Under the pieces are notes generated by a model that saw only the letters and a list, made by a program, of their open reading frames with translations, was not told the origin of the DNA and made no database searches. From Candidatus Altimarinota bacterium (GTDB taxonomy: Bacteria > Patescibacteriota > Gracilibacteria > JAUYGZ01): a stretch of 64,000 nt of DNA. Below, piece by piece: positions 27,544-37,193 of the stretch (its first letter is position 1; each line of letters starts with the position of its first letter). The stretch covers positions 62,001 to 126,000 of the forward strand of contig JARGOK010000002.1 in the NCBI GenBank assembly GCA_029233985.1, given 5' to 3'. The translations under genes and the position numbers were made by a program.

Positions 27544-28500
27544 TTAAGAAGTAGGAGCACTCGTATCTACATTTGTGAGTTCAGCAAAGACGTCTTCAAG
27601 GGTTTTTCCTTCACGTTGAACTTCCACCAAGTCAAAACCACCACCGACAACCGCCTGGGTCACTTCTTTACGCAAGTCTTTATCTGAAGCAGTTTCAACC
27701 TCAAAAAGACTAAATCCCTTTTCTACCCCACGATCCATCTGCATAACTCCAACAACTCCGTCTATGGTTTGAAGTTTTTTCGGAAGACCTTTTCCAGTCC
27801 CCTCAATTTTCACTCGGATCAAAGCCTTATCTTTATGACGTGAACGAAGTTCTTGAGATGTACCAGAAGCAACAATACGTCCTCTATTGAGAATTATCAC
27901 TCGGTCACAAGTAGCTTCAGCTTCTGAAAGAATATGTGTACTAAAGATAATCGTCTTATTTTTTCCAATTTCTTTAATCAAATTTCTGATCTCAACAATT
28001 TGATTAGGATCAAGCCCAGAAGTCGGTTCATCCAATATTAAAATCTCAGGGTTATGAATCATTGCCTGAGCGAGACCAACACGCTGTCGGTACCCTTTAC
28101 TCAAATGACCAATTTCTTGACGAAGGCGCGCAGACAACCCCGTACTCTCTGCTACTTCCTTGATACGTTTTCGCTTTTGAGATCGAGGGATTTTTCGTAC
28201 ATCAGCAATAAAATCCAAGTATTCTTCTACCTTCATATCGAGATACAGAGGCGCACTCTCAGGAAGATACCCTATAGAACGCTTCACACCATCAGGATCT
28301 TCAAATACATCAGACCCATTTAACACAACTGTTCCAGCCGTCGCCGGCATAAAACCAGTCAAACATCGCATTGTTGTGGTTTTACCTGCACCGTTCGGTC
28401 CAAGAAAGCCAACAATCTCACCTTTTTTAATTTCAAACGAAATCTCATCTACCGCTACAAACTCTCCGTAGAGCTTTCGCAAATTTTCAACTGTGATCAT
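27544..28500 (-). CDS. ABC transporter ATP-binding protein (GldA-like)
   Basis: 318 residues from ATG at 28500 (MITVENLRKLYGEFVAVDEIS); the longer open frame upstream is not coding by composition. Walker A is GPNGAGKTT, the signature LSKGYRQRVGLAQAM, Walker B ILILDEPTSGLDP, and the switch His follows in FSTHILSEAE. The C-terminal extension of about 90 residues is the usual regulatory tail of this class. It is the first gene of the minus-strand operon 28500-21428 and energises the permease at 26805. Confidence 0.92.
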   Translation of the reverse strand: MITVENLRKLYGEFVAVDEISFEIKKGEIVGFLGPNGAGKTTTMRCLTGFMPATAGTVVLNGSDVFEDPDGVKRSIGYLPESAPLYLDMKVEEYLDFIADVRKIPRSQKRKRIKEVAESTGLSARLRQEIGHLSKGYRQRVGLAQAMIHNPEILILDEPTSGLDPNQIVEIRNLIKEIGKNKTIIFSTHILSEAEATCDRVIILNRGRIVASGTSQELRSRHKDKALIRVKIEGTGKGLPKKLQTIDGVVGVMQMDRGVEKGFSLFEVETASDKDLRKEVTQAVVGGGFDLVEVQREGKTLEDVFAELTNVDTSAPTS

Positions 28501-28707
28501 AAGAATAGAGTGGTGAACAAACGAGCTCAAGTATAGAAAAAATAAGGAATGCTGCAAGTAATGCGCATTATGAAAGCTTGATAAAAACAAAAAAACATTA
28601 TCTAGTAGTCTTAGTTCATAAGTATTGATAAAATATGATGTTCCACATTTGCTTCTTGTCAGCATCCTGAGTATCCTATGTATCCAAAATATTCTTAGCA
28701 TACCGAT

Positions 28708-29817
28708 ATGCTCCGAGCTATTATTATCGATACCGTCCCTCCAGACAAAACCCGCACACAAGCGAAACTTGAAATGGAGGAATTGACCCGTCTCGTAGAA
28801 ACATACGGAGGAATTGTTATTCTTGAGGTTCTCCAAAACAGAGGGCGTCCTTCTGCAAAAACATATCTTGGAACAGGAAAAGCAAAACAAGCAGCTGAGA
28901 AAGCGAAAGAAATGAAAGTCGACATGGTCATCATCAATGGGTTCCTCAAACCAGCCCAAATGAAGAACCTCTCAAAAATGTTCTCACACGATGCAGAAGA
29001 CATCACTGGCAAAAGCGATATACCTGTCTGGGACCGAACAGATATCATCTTAAAGATCTTTGAAAAACATGCAAAAACACAAGAAGCAAAACTCCAAATA
29101 AAGCTCGCAAAACTCAGGCATGAAATACCAAAAGTGTATCATTATCAAACCGGTCTTTTTGACAAAGAACGAGGAGGGATTTCCGGAACCAGAGGAGCAG
29201 GAGAAAAAGGAGTAGAACAAGAAAAACGGCATATCAGAGCGCAGATAAAAGATATCGAAAAAAAAATAGAAAAAGTAAAACAAACGCAGTCTAACCAACG
29301 CAAGCACAGAAAACGTTCTGGACTAAAAACTGTAGCTCTCGTTGGCTATACCAATGCAGGCAAGTCAACACTTCTCAGAGCTCTAACAGGAAAAGATGTC
29401 TATATTGCCGACGAACTCTTTGCAACTCTCGATACTCGACTTGGGTCTGTTTGGATTCCAAACGCCAAGCACCCTCACGGGGGAGAAAAAATCATGATTG
29501 CCGACACCATTGGATTTATTCAAAATCTTCCTCCACATCTTATTGAAAGCTTCAAGGCAACTCTCGCAGAAGTCCAGGAAGCTGATCTTGTATTACATAT
29601 TATCGATAGCTCAGATATACAACAAGACCTAAAAATGCAGGTTGTAGACGAAATTCTTATAGAATTAGTTGGCTCACAAGTTCCCATCATACGTGTTTTC
29701 AACAAAAACGATCAACAGTTATGGTGTTCGAAGCAACAGCAAAAGTGTATAAGTGTCTCAGCACATAAAAAACAAGGACTGGATGATCTAAAGAAACAGA
29801 TATCAAACAACAATTGA
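28708..29817 (+). CDS. hflX: Ribosome-associated GTPase HflX
   Basis: 369 residues. N-terminal HflX domain (VETYGGIVILEVLQNRGRPSA, YLGTGKAKQ, VWDRTDIILKIFEKHAKT), a coiled linker containing GERGGISGTRGAGEK-like sequence, then the G domain: GYTNAGKST for P-loop, DTIGF for G3 and NKND for G4. HflX splits stalled or hibernating ribosomes. Divergent from the ABC operon; 69 bases before leuA on the same strand. Confidence 0.93.
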   Translation: MLRAIIIDTVPPDKTRTQAKLEMEELTRLVETYGGIVILEVLQNRGRPSAKTYLGTGKAKQAAEKAKEMKVDMVIINGFLKPAQMKNLSKMFSHDAEDITGKSDIPVWDRTDIILKIFEKHAKTQEAKLQIKLAKLRHEIPKVYHYQTGLFDKERGGISGTRGAGEKGVEQEKRHIRAQIKDIEKKIEKVKQTQSNQRKHRKRSGLKTVALVGYTNAGKSTLLRALTGKDVYIADELFATLDTRLGSVWIPNAKHPHGGEKIMIADTIGFIQNLPPHLIESFKATLAEVQEADLVLHIIDSSDIQQDLKMQVVDEILIELVGSQVPIIRVFNKNDQQLWCSKQQQKCISVSAHKKQGLDDLKKQISNNN

Positions 29818-29886
29818 TCATTATTGAGCTATACAAAACAATAAGCCCCATAATTTTTCGCGTGATTCCATCATTAATATTCCTCA

Positions 29887-31416
29887 ATGAGCAATAAAAT
29901 AAAAATCTTTGACACAACACTGCGTGATGGCGAACAAGCACCAGGGTTTAGCATGAATATCCAAGAAAAACTCCGACTTGCTCACCAACTTGAGGCCTTA
30001 GGGGTAGATGTCATTGAGGCAGGATTCCCAGCGGCATCACCAGAAGACTTTGAATCTGTTGCAAAAATTGCTGAGGAGCTCACGACACCTGAAATATGCG
30101 GACTTGCAAGGTGCCACGAAGGAGATATAGAAAAAACACTAAAAGCTATTGAAAAAGCAAAAAAACCAAGAATCCATGTCTTTATTGCAACAAGTGATAT
30201 TCATTTAGAATATAAATTGCAAATGAGTCGCGATGAAGCCATCAAAAGAGCAATTCAAGGTGTTCAGCAAGCCAAGTCTGGCTGTGATCGCGTCGACTTC
30301 TCACCTGAAGACGCCGGAAGATCAGATAGACAGTACTTAGTGGAAATACTCACTGAAGTAATCAAAGCAGGAGCGGATACCATAAATATTCCTGATACCG
30401 TTGGGTACCTCACTCCGGAAGAATTCGGAGATCTCATCAAGTTCCTTCACAATACCGTTCCAGGAATTCAAGACTGTATCATTTCCACTCATTGTCACAA
30501 TGATCTAGGAATGGCGGTAGCAAACAGCTTGGCTGGAGTAGCAAATGGAGCTCGTCAAATAGAATGCACAATTAATGGAATTGGTGAGCGAGCTGGAAAC
30601 GCTAGTCTAGAAGAAGTCGTCATGGCCATAAAAACAAGACCTGAACTCTACAATGCTCATACAGATATCAATACTAAACTCCTTCTTCAGACCAGCAAAA
30701 TGCTGCAATCAATCTCTGGAAACACTGTTCAGATCAACAAAGCTATTGTTGGACAAAACGCTTTCGCTCACGAAGCAGGCATTCATCAGCACGGCCTCCT
30801 GAAAAACAAAGCCACCTACGAAATCATGAAACCAGATGACGTTGGCTGGAACGAAACCAATATGGTATTAGGAAAACATTCAGGAAAAGCAGCTATTTTA
30901 GCTCGTCTCAAAGAGCTCGGAATAAAACTCAATGACGATCAAGTCTCCGAGCTTATGGCAAACTTCAAAACACTCGCAGATAGAAAAAAAGACATCTACG
31001 ATGAAGACCTCATCATGCTTTCTTTGGGAGAAGAACCAAAAAAACACTACTTCCTCGAAGGAATGACAGTGAATTCACATACGGGAAAAGATTCTACAGC
31101 CTCTATTAGACTCCTTGTCGGGAAAAAAACCGTTGATGAAATCGCTAAAGGAATCGGTTCGGTAGACGCCGTTTACAATTGCATTATTAAAGCCACTGGT
31201 CTTGAAGGAAAACTCACCACATTTCATATCGATGCCGTGTCTCCGGAGCGAGAAGCTGTAGCCGTGTGTCAAATAACATGGGAAAATTCAGACGGAACTG
31301 AAATACGTGGGAAAGGACGTGATACGGACACAGTAAATGCAGCAGCCTATGCACTAGTAGATATTCTCAATAAAGCAAAAATTCGAGAAAAAATCAGTCC
31401 ATACCAAGGTGTTTAA
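29887..31416 (+). CDS. leuA: 2-isopropylmalate synthase
   Basis: 509 residues. Catalyses condensation of acetyl-CoA with 2-oxoisovalerate, the first committed step to leucine. DTTLRDGEQAPGFSM opens the TIM barrel, with FSPEDAGRSD and STHCHNDLGMAVANSLAG supplying metal-binding His residues, GIGERAGNASLEEVVMA after it, and HEAGIHQHG in the linker. The C-terminal LeuA dimer domain (about 385-500: VNSHTG, VDAVYNCI, GKGRDTDTVNAAAYALVDILN) is present, so leucine feedback is likely. No Leu-codon leader peptide was found in the 70 bases upstream. Confidence 0.95.
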   Translation: MSNKIKIFDTTLRDGEQAPGFSMNIQEKLRLAHQLEALGVDVIEAGFPAASPEDFESVAKIAEELTTPEICGLARCHEGDIEKTLKAIEKAKKPRIHVFIATSDIHLEYKLQMSRDEAIKRAIQGVQQAKSGCDRVDFSPEDAGRSDRQYLVEILTEVIKAGADTINIPDTVGYLTPEEFGDLIKFLHNTVPGIQDCIISTHCHNDLGMAVANSLAGVANGARQIECTINGIGERAGNASLEEVVMAIKTRPELYNAHTDINTKLLLQTSKMLQSISGNTVQINKAIVGQNAFAHEAGIHQHGLLKNKATYEIMKPDDVGWNETNMVLGKHSGKAAILARLKELGIKLNDDQVSELMANFKTLADRKKDIYDEDLIMLSLGEEPKKHYFLEGMTVNSHTGKDSTASIRLLVGKKTVDEIAKGIGSVDAVYNCIIKATGLEGKLTTFHIDAVSPEREAVAVCQITWENSDGTEIRGKGRDTDTVNAAAYALVDILNKAKIREKISPYQGV

Positions 31417-31436
31417 GACACAAAAGCCTCATAATC

Positions 31437-32051
31437 TTATTGTAATTCAGCCGAACCAAACAAGACTCCAAAAGGTTTACACCAAATCAAAACAGAAGAG
31501 TAGTCTGCATATTCAGCAGCAACAGAGTAAGAAGAGGGTCCTGAAAGGCTCTTTAAATCTCCCAGATCAACATTCGAGTTTCCATTTGAGAGATACACAT
31601 GAAGCTCTGGACCATCTTCTGTGCTAAAACTCGAACCAAGAGTAACAGTAGCTGTTCCATCAGTATTCTGTTTGAGTGAAACCTGACCAGAAACATCATG
31701 ATCTGAACCAATAAAAACACCTGAAAGATTTTTTGGTTCCGTAGCGACCTCTTGTATTACCGGATTAGATTGTATAGTAGTTTCTTTTGAATCAATCTGG
31801 TCAGCATCAATGTTTTTTTCATCATCTTTTTCAAGTTCAATCAATGAAACATTCTTTGTAGGTTCTTTGTCTTTCAAGACTATTTCTTCATCAACATCTA
31901 CTTGTACAATCTGATTATTCTCCTCACTCAATTCTTTCACCTGAATATCATCAGAAACAACACGGTCTACATTTTCAGTATCTGTCTGGCAAGCAGAAAG
32001 AGAAAACACCAGGATCACTATCAAGAAGAATTGTAAAATGAATATTTTCAT
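31437..32051 (-). CDS. Lipoprotein with a DM13 domain
   Basis: 204 residues from ATG at 32051 (MKIFILQFFLIVILVFSLSAC), which puts a lipobox LSAC at the right place. An acidic linker leads to a C-terminal DM13 domain of about 95 residues (FIGSDHDVSGQVSL, GPELHVYLS, DLGDLKSLSG, VLIWCKPFGVLFG). DM13 domains are thought to take part in extracellular electron transfer or redox chemistry, and the single Cys in WCKPF is conserved in the family. It sits on the opposite strand between leuA and leuC and looks unrelated to them. Confidence 0.8.
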   Translation of the reverse strand: MKIFILQFFLIVILVFSLSACQTDTENVDRVVSDDIQVKELSEENNQIVQVDVDEEIVLKDKEPTKNVSLIELEKDDEKNIDADQIDSKETTIQSNPVIQEVATEPKNLSGVFIGSDHDVSGQVSLKQNTDGTATVTLGSSFSTEDGPELHVYLSNGNSNVDLGDLKSLSGPSSYSVAAEYADYSSVLIWCKPFGVLFGSAELQ

Positions 32052-32321
32052 AAAATATGCAATCAGAAAGTAAGAGAATCTCGCCAATTCTGTTCCTAAA
32101 TACCAAAATTCACAAGTATTTTATTCAAATAAGTGTAAAATTCCAGAGTTTAAAGCAATTAATATCACCAGTGTTTCAAGGATAATTCGCTCTCATTATT
32201 CGAAACATGACCTCAATCCCCTTCTTCCACAACGAGAACCATTAGTCGTGACAAAAGTCACCAAAGCTTTGTGCCCCATACTTGAAATCCTGTAAGGTGT
32301 TTGTATATGTAGCCACAAACT

Positions 32322-33722
32322 ATGCCAAAAAACATCATTGAAAAAATCTGGGAGTCACACGTCGTTATTCAAAAGAATGGTCACCCTGCTGTTTTCGGTA
32401 TCGACCTCCAACTCACTCACGAAGTCACTAGCCCGCAAGGATTTGAAAAACTCCGACAACGCGGACAACAGGTCAAACAAACTCATCGCATGATCTGCAC
32501 CCTAGACCATTCCATACCCACACGAAAAAACCGCCTCGAAATCTACGATGAAAATGCAAAAAACCAAGTCGAACAACTCCGCACAAACGCCAAGGAATTT
32601 GGTATTCCCATCTTTGATTTTGATTCAGGGCACCAAGGGATAGTTCATGTCATTGGTCCAGAGCTCGGGCTGACACAACCAGGCATGACCATTGTTTGTG
32701 GAGACTCTCACACATCTACACATGGCGCCTTTGGAGCTCTTGCTTTTGGAGTTGGAAGTACTGAAGTAGGGCTTGTTATGGAGACCGGATGCATCCTCCA
32801 AAAACCTCTCAAAACCCTTAAGGTTGAGTTTAATGGAATCCCTCAAGCGGGTGTTTACTCGAAAGACTACATCCTTGCGCTCATCACTCAAATAGGAATT
32901 GCTGGAGGCAATGGACACATCATCGAATTTTGTGGTGAAGCTATCAGAGCACTCAGTATGGAAGAACGGATGACCATCTGCAATATGTCTATTGAATGTG
33001 GAGCACGCGCTGGTGTCATTAGCCCGGATCAAACCACATTCGAATATATTAAAGACCGAAAATACGCACCAAAAACAGAAGATTGGGAAAAAGCCATCCA
33101 AGAATGGAAACAAATTACCTCAGACAAAGACTGTAGCTACGACAAAGAAATCAGTATCGATATCAGCACCCTTATGCCACAAATAACCTGGGGAACAAAC
33201 CCAGAACAAGGAATAGGAGTTTCAGAAAGTATCCCAACTATTTCTTCTCTACCTTCCTCGCATCAATCAACGGCAAAAAAAGCTCTAGCCTATACAAAAC
33301 TACAAGAAGGAAAAAAAATAGAAGGAACCCCACTCGATTACGCATTTCTCGGATCCTGTACCAATTCAAGAATTGAAGACCTCCGCATAGCTGCTAAAAT
33401 ATTAAAAGACAAAGTAATATCAAAAAACATCACGATGCTTGTTGTACCAGGTTCTGAAGCAGTAAAAGCTCAAGCAGAATCTGAAGGACTCGACAAAATA
33501 TTCCTCGACGCCGGTTGCGAATGGAGAATGCCTGGCTGCAGCATGTGCCTTGGAATGAATGACGACAAAGTCCCCTCAGGAAAAAGATGTATCAGTACTT
33601 CCAATAGAAACTTCGTCGGCCGGCAAGGAACAGGAAGTATTACTCATTTAGCCAGTCCTGCGACGGTAGCCGTGTCTGCAATCAAAGGGGTAATTAGTGA
33701 TCCAAGAAAACACACGTCATAG
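32322..33722 (+). CDS. leuC: 3-isopropylmalate dehydratase, large subunit
   Basis: 466 residues. Aconitase-type [4Fe-4S] isomerase. Seen: IDLQLTHEVTSPQGFEKLR, VCGDSHTSTHGAFGALAFGVG near 130, GSCTNSRIEDLR with the first cluster Cys near 345, and PGCSMCLGMNDD with the other two near 405-408, then STSNRNFVGRQG. Full length. It partners the small subunit encoded 82 bases downstream. Confidence 0.96.
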   Translation: MPKNIIEKIWESHVVIQKNGHPAVFGIDLQLTHEVTSPQGFEKLRQRGQQVKQTHRMICTLDHSIPTRKNRLEIYDENAKNQVEQLRTNAKEFGIPIFDFDSGHQGIVHVIGPELGLTQPGMTIVCGDSHTSTHGAFGALAFGVGSTEVGLVMETGCILQKPLKTLKVEFNGIPQAGVYSKDYILALITQIGIAGGNGHIIEFCGEAIRALSMEERMTICNMSIECGARAGVISPDQTTFEYIKDRKYAPKTEDWEKAIQEWKQITSDKDCSYDKEISIDISTLMPQITWGTNPEQGIGVSESIPTISSLPSSHQSTAKKALAYTKLQEGKKIEGTPLDYAFLGSCTNSRIEDLRIAAKILKDKVISKNITMLVVPGSEAVKAQAESEGLDKIFLDAGCEWRMPGCSMCLGMNDDKVPSGKRCISTSNRNFVGRQGTGSITHLASPATVAVSAIKGVISDPRKHTS

Positions 33723-33804
33723 CAAGCAAAGCGTAGAAATCCTGTCACCTTCAATAATTCGAAACGTTGCACTCCTCACTCCAAACCTCTAACTCCCAAC
33801 TCAA

Positions 33805-34413
33805 TTGCAATCATTCCAAACCCTTAGCTCCCAAGTCCTCCCTCTCAATATCAAAGATATTGATACAGATATGATCATTCCTGCCCAATTTCTCACTCAA
33901 ACAGGAGAAGGTGGATACGGAGAACATGTCTTTCAAAGGCTGAGATTAGACAAGAACTTCCCGATGAATAATCAAAAGTATACAGGTGCACAAATCATCG
34001 TCGCTCAAGACAACTTTGGTTGTGGCTCATCACGCGAACACGCTGTCTGGGCATTACTCCAATATGGTATTCAGGTCGTCATTGCACCATCATTTTCTGA
34101 TATTTTTTATAGTAATAGCGGAAAGAACGGTCTAGTTCTCATCACATTAGAAGATCAACTGATCCAGTCATTCATTGATACAGCGGAAAAAAATGAAGAA
34201 TATATCTTATCGATAGACCTAGAAGAACAAACTGTCATCACTCAAGAAAAAAACACACATTCCTTTGATTTCGATCCATTTCGAAAAGAATGTATCCTAA
34301 AAGGACACAATGACTTGGAATATTTAACTGATCACATGAGCGAAATAAACCAATGGCAAAAAAATCGAGAAGAAAACCTCTACTACTCAACGCTTCAACA
34401 AAACAATAGCTAG
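33805..34413 (+). CDS. leuD: 3-isopropylmalate dehydratase, small subunit
   Basis: 202 residues from a TTG codon; no ATG gives a complete N-terminus. Typical motifs: DIDTDMIIPAQFL near 18, DNFGCGSSREHAVWAL near 70 (swivel loop), IAPSFSDIFYSNSGKNGL near 95. It forms the active heterodimer with LeuC. The short gap after leuC holds a copy of a dispersed repeat, not a gene. Its last codons overlap the opposite-strand DUF5665-like gene by four bases. Confidence 0.94.
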   Translation: MQSFQTLSSQVLPLNIKDIDTDMIIPAQFLTQTGEGGYGEHVFQRLRLDKNFPMNNQKYTGAQIIVAQDNFGCGSSREHAVWALLQYGIQVVIAPSFSDIFYSNSGKNGLVLITLEDQLIQSFIDTAEKNEEYILSIDLEEQTVITQEKNTHSFDFDPFRKECILKGHNDLEYLTDHMSEINQWQKNREENLYYSTLQQNNS

Positions 34414-34706
34414 TCAGATTGAGACTCTAATTGTTTCTCAACAAGTCGGTCTATTTGCGTCGCTTCAATCAAATCTTTCACATATGGGATCGTATCTACA
34501 GCCTGAATCAAACGAAACAAAATGAGTAAAATAATACCAGCAAAGACTGTGGCACCAATAGCAGCACCAGCTCCTGACACAATCCCACGTAAAAACACAA
34601 GCCACATGGCATTTGCTCGACGAAATTGCTTAGTCAGCTTTGTGACCTCAAGATGAAGAGGGTTTTTGGGAGCTTTCTTCGATGAAACTTTTTTCTTTTG
34701 AGACAT
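34410..34706 (-). CDS. Small membrane protein (DUF5665-like)
   Basis: 98 residues from ATG at 34706 (MSQKKKVSSKKAPKN). A basic N-terminus, then LTKQFRRANAMWLVFLRGIVSGAGAAIGAT followed by a membrane segment (VFAGIILLILFRLI) and a short acidic tail. This pattern matches the small DUF5665-type proteins common in candidate phyla; function unknown. It is convergent with leuD and divergent from leuB. Confidence 0.7.
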   Translation of the reverse strand: MSQKKKVSSKKAPKNPLHLEVTKLTKQFRRANAMWLVFLRGIVSGAGAAIGATVFAGIILLILFRLIQAVDTIPYVKDLIEATQIDRLVEKQLESQSD

Positions 34707-34742
34707 ACTGTTAGGATTACTTATATATAATACCAAATACTT

Positions 34743-35828
34743 ATGAAGAAAACGATTGCGGTTCTAGCAGGAGACGGTATAGGACCAGAAGTCATGGATG
34801 TTACTCTCAGTATTTTGAAAGCAATTGCCAATAAATACGATCATTCTTTCGAATTCAACGAAGCACTCATAGGTGGCGCTGCTTATGACAAACACCAGAA
34901 CCACTTTCCAGAAGAAACTAAAAATATTTGCGAAAAATCTGATGCAATCCTTTTTGGATCTGTAGGTGGACCTATTGAGCAAATGAATCAGCCAAAGTGG
35001 CATAATTGCGAAAAGAACTCTATCCTTGGGCTACGAAAAGCATTCAACTTTCACGCAAATTTTAGACCAGTAACAATATTTCCCGAACTAGCCAATATTT
35101 GCCCTCTAAAAAAAGAAATCGTCGATCAAGGTATTGATATCCTCTTTGTTCGCGAATTGGTCGGAGGGATCTATTTTGGTGAACACAAAACAAAAGAACA
35201 AGACGGCGTGAGGTACGCCTCAGACACGATGGAATATAACGAAGACCAAATAAAGGCCATTGCTCATGCTGCCTTTCAGGCGGCCCAAAAAAGAAAAAAT
35301 CAAGTCACTTCAGTAGACAAATCAAACGTACTCGACTGTTCTCGCCTCTGGAAACAAGTGGTCACTGAAGTTTCTGAAAAATATCCAGACGTATCATTAA
35401 AACACATCCTCGTTGACAACTGTGCAATGCAAATCATAAAGAACCCTTCACAATTTGATGTGATCCTCTGTCCAAACATGTTCGGTGACATTCTCTCAGA
35501 CGCTGGGGCGGTTTTACCAGGATCGCTAGGTCTCATGCCATCTGCTAGTATGAACAACCAAGAATTTATGATGGTCGAACCTGCAGGTGGATCTGCACCA
35601 GACATTGCAAATAAAGACATTGCCAACCCCATCGCACAAATACTTTCAGCAGCGATGATGCTCCGATACGCGTTCAAAATGCCATCTGAAGCAAGGGATA
35701 TAGAAAAAGCTGTCGACACAGTTCTCAGCAAAAACTATCGAACTGGAGATATATGGTCTGACGGCAATATAAAAGTAGGTACAAAAAAACTTGGAGATCT
35801 TGTTTGTAGTGAAATAACAACACTCTAG
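34743..35828 (+). CDS. leuB: 3-isopropylmalate dehydrogenase
   Basis: 361 residues. NAD-dependent oxidative decarboxylation in leucine synthesis. GDGIGPEVMDVTL at the N-terminus, RKAFNFHANFRPV and RELVGGIYFGEHK for substrate binding, DVILCPNMFGDILSDAGAVLPGSLG with the metal-binding Asp residues, and GSAPDIANKDIANPIAQILSAAMML for NAD. With leuA, leuC and leuD the pathway is complete from 2-oxoisovalerate except for the final transaminase. A TATAAT-like box lies only about 15 bases before the ATG, so the mRNA may be nearly leaderless. Confidence 0.96.
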   Translation: MKKTIAVLAGDGIGPEVMDVTLSILKAIANKYDHSFEFNEALIGGAAYDKHQNHFPEETKNICEKSDAILFGSVGGPIEQMNQPKWHNCEKNSILGLRKAFNFHANFRPVTIFPELANICPLKKEIVDQGIDILFVRELVGGIYFGEHKTKEQDGVRYASDTMEYNEDQIKAIAHAAFQAAQKRKNQVTSVDKSNVLDCSRLWKQVVTEVSEKYPDVSLKHILVDNCAMQIIKNPSQFDVILCPNMFGDILSDAGAVLPGSLGLMPSASMNNQEFMMVEPAGGSAPDIANKDIANPIAQILSAAMMLRYAFKMPSEARDIEKAVDTVLSKNYRTGDIWSDGNIKVGTKKLGDLVCSEITTL

Positions 35829-35900
35829 TTTTTGACATAAATTTTGGACAGGTTTTGGACAGTGAAAATCATACAGTAAGAATGTTCTTCATTCACAAGT

Positions 35901-37184
35901 ATGATCCCATCTGTCCACGCACCGGCAATACCCTCTCAGAAAACTAGAAATAGTCACTTACGTGAAAAGCACCACCCCTGGACATCTGCAGACGATGTAT
36001 ATTTTGAAAGTCATCTAACAGACCGGACAAAAGTCATTCGTGAACTCATTACAGCACTACCAGAACAAGCTTTTTGTTTTTTAAATGAATCTGCACTTTT
36101 TCAAAGAGTCAGACTTCTTCAAGATCATTTTCTACCAGGATCTAATAATAGAAGGATTGCATATGCCGTAAAAGCAAACCCAAGAAGACGAATATTAGAA
36201 ATATTAAATCGTGCAGGACTCGAGTCATATGATTGTGCTTCAGTCGAAGAAATTCAAAGAGTTAAAGCTATTAATAATAACGCTGAAGTATTCTTCAATC
36301 ACCCCATCAAAAAAAGACGAGATATTGAGGCAGCCTCATTAATGGGAGTAGACCACTTCACTGCACAAACTCAGAATGAAATAGAAAAAATACTAAGCTC
36401 TGTAGTACCAAACAATGAATCAGCCATCGAAGTAGCACTTCGACTCATCACACACAATCCTTCCGCTGCAATAAATCTTTCTGAAAAATTTGGAACATAT
36501 GCAGCATGTATCTACGAAATGGCCGAATGGATTAAAAAATCTTCAGATTCTCAAATAGGGCTCTCTATTCATACGGGATCACAAAACACTCACCCATCCC
36601 AATTTGCAGAAGGAATATTTCAAATGATGAGTGTAGCAGAACAAATCGGAGGTGTTTCTACACTCAATGTCGGCGGAGGTCTCCCAGCAAATTACCATAA
36701 AGGCGAGAAATACAATCTGGAACATTTTCTCGCTGTTATTTCAAAGACGCTTCGTTCATCTCTTTCAAAGGTACTAAAACCTAATGGGAAAGTCATTATA
36801 GAGCCTGGAAGAGGCATCATTGCAGAAGCAGTTGATATGGTAATACCCATTCTTTCCGTTGAAAAAAGAGGACACAGTAGACTCGTATACATCGATGATG
36901 GTGTGTTTACGAGCTTTAGTGATGCTGTTATTCATCACTGGAAATACAATATTCAGACTTTTTCACCGCATAAAGAAAAAAAATGGGAAAACTCCAGTTC
37001 GGCAGTTGTTTTTGGAAGAACTTGCGACAGTGGAGACTGTCTTGGTGACGTAATGCTTCCGAACAACATAACAGAGGGTGATTACTTTCTTCTCCGGTCT
37101 GCTGGCGCCTACATGGACAGCCAATCAACATCTTTTAATGGGTTTCATCCTCCTCAGTATGTCGTCTACAACCCTATTCACTAA
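35901..37184 (+). CDS. PLP-dependent decarboxylase (ornithine/lysine/DAP decarboxylase fold)
   Basis: 427 residues. Alanine-racemase-fold decarboxylase of the eukaryotic-type ODC family: YAVKANPRRRILEILNRAG with the PLP lysine near 90, ESYDCASVEEIQRV, HTGSQ near 220, NVGGGLPANY for phosphate, EPGRGIIAEA near 295, and CDSGDCLGDV near 376 (substrate-binding CDxxD). Specificity among ornithine, lysine and diaminopimelate cannot be told by eye. It ends 9 bases before the SET-domain gene and is probably co-transcribed with it. Three TTGGACA-like repeats precede it (35833-35861). Confidence 0.82.
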   Translation: MIPSVHAPAIPSQKTRNSHLREKHHPWTSADDVYFESHLTDRTKVIRELITALPEQAFCFLNESALFQRVRLLQDHFLPGSNNRRIAYAVKANPRRRILEILNRAGLESYDCASVEEIQRVKAINNNAEVFFNHPIKKRRDIEAASLMGVDHFTAQTQNEIEKILSSVVPNNESAIEVALRLITHNPSAAINLSEKFGTYAACIYEMAEWIKKSSDSQIGLSIHTGSQNTHPSQFAEGIFQMMSVAEQIGGVSTLNVGGGLPANYHKGEKYNLEHFLAVISKTLRSSLSKVLKPNGKVIIEPGRGIIAEAVDMVIPILSVEKRGHSRLVYIDDGVFTSFSDAVIHHWKYNIQTFSPHKEKKWENSSSAVVFGRTCDSGDCLGDVMLPNNITEGDYFLLRSAGAYMDSQSTSFNGFHPPQYVVYNPIH

Positions 37185-37193
37185 CCTCACATC

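Noticed and set aside
27544-28959. Longer start for the ABC ATPase
   Set aside because: The extra 153 residues are Cys/Phe-rich junk and overlap the divergent hflX start; MITVENL at 28500 is the family's usual beginning.
29820-29886. Leucine leader peptide before leuA
   Set aside because: No short frame with clustered Leu codons and no terminator/antiterminator pair in the gap.
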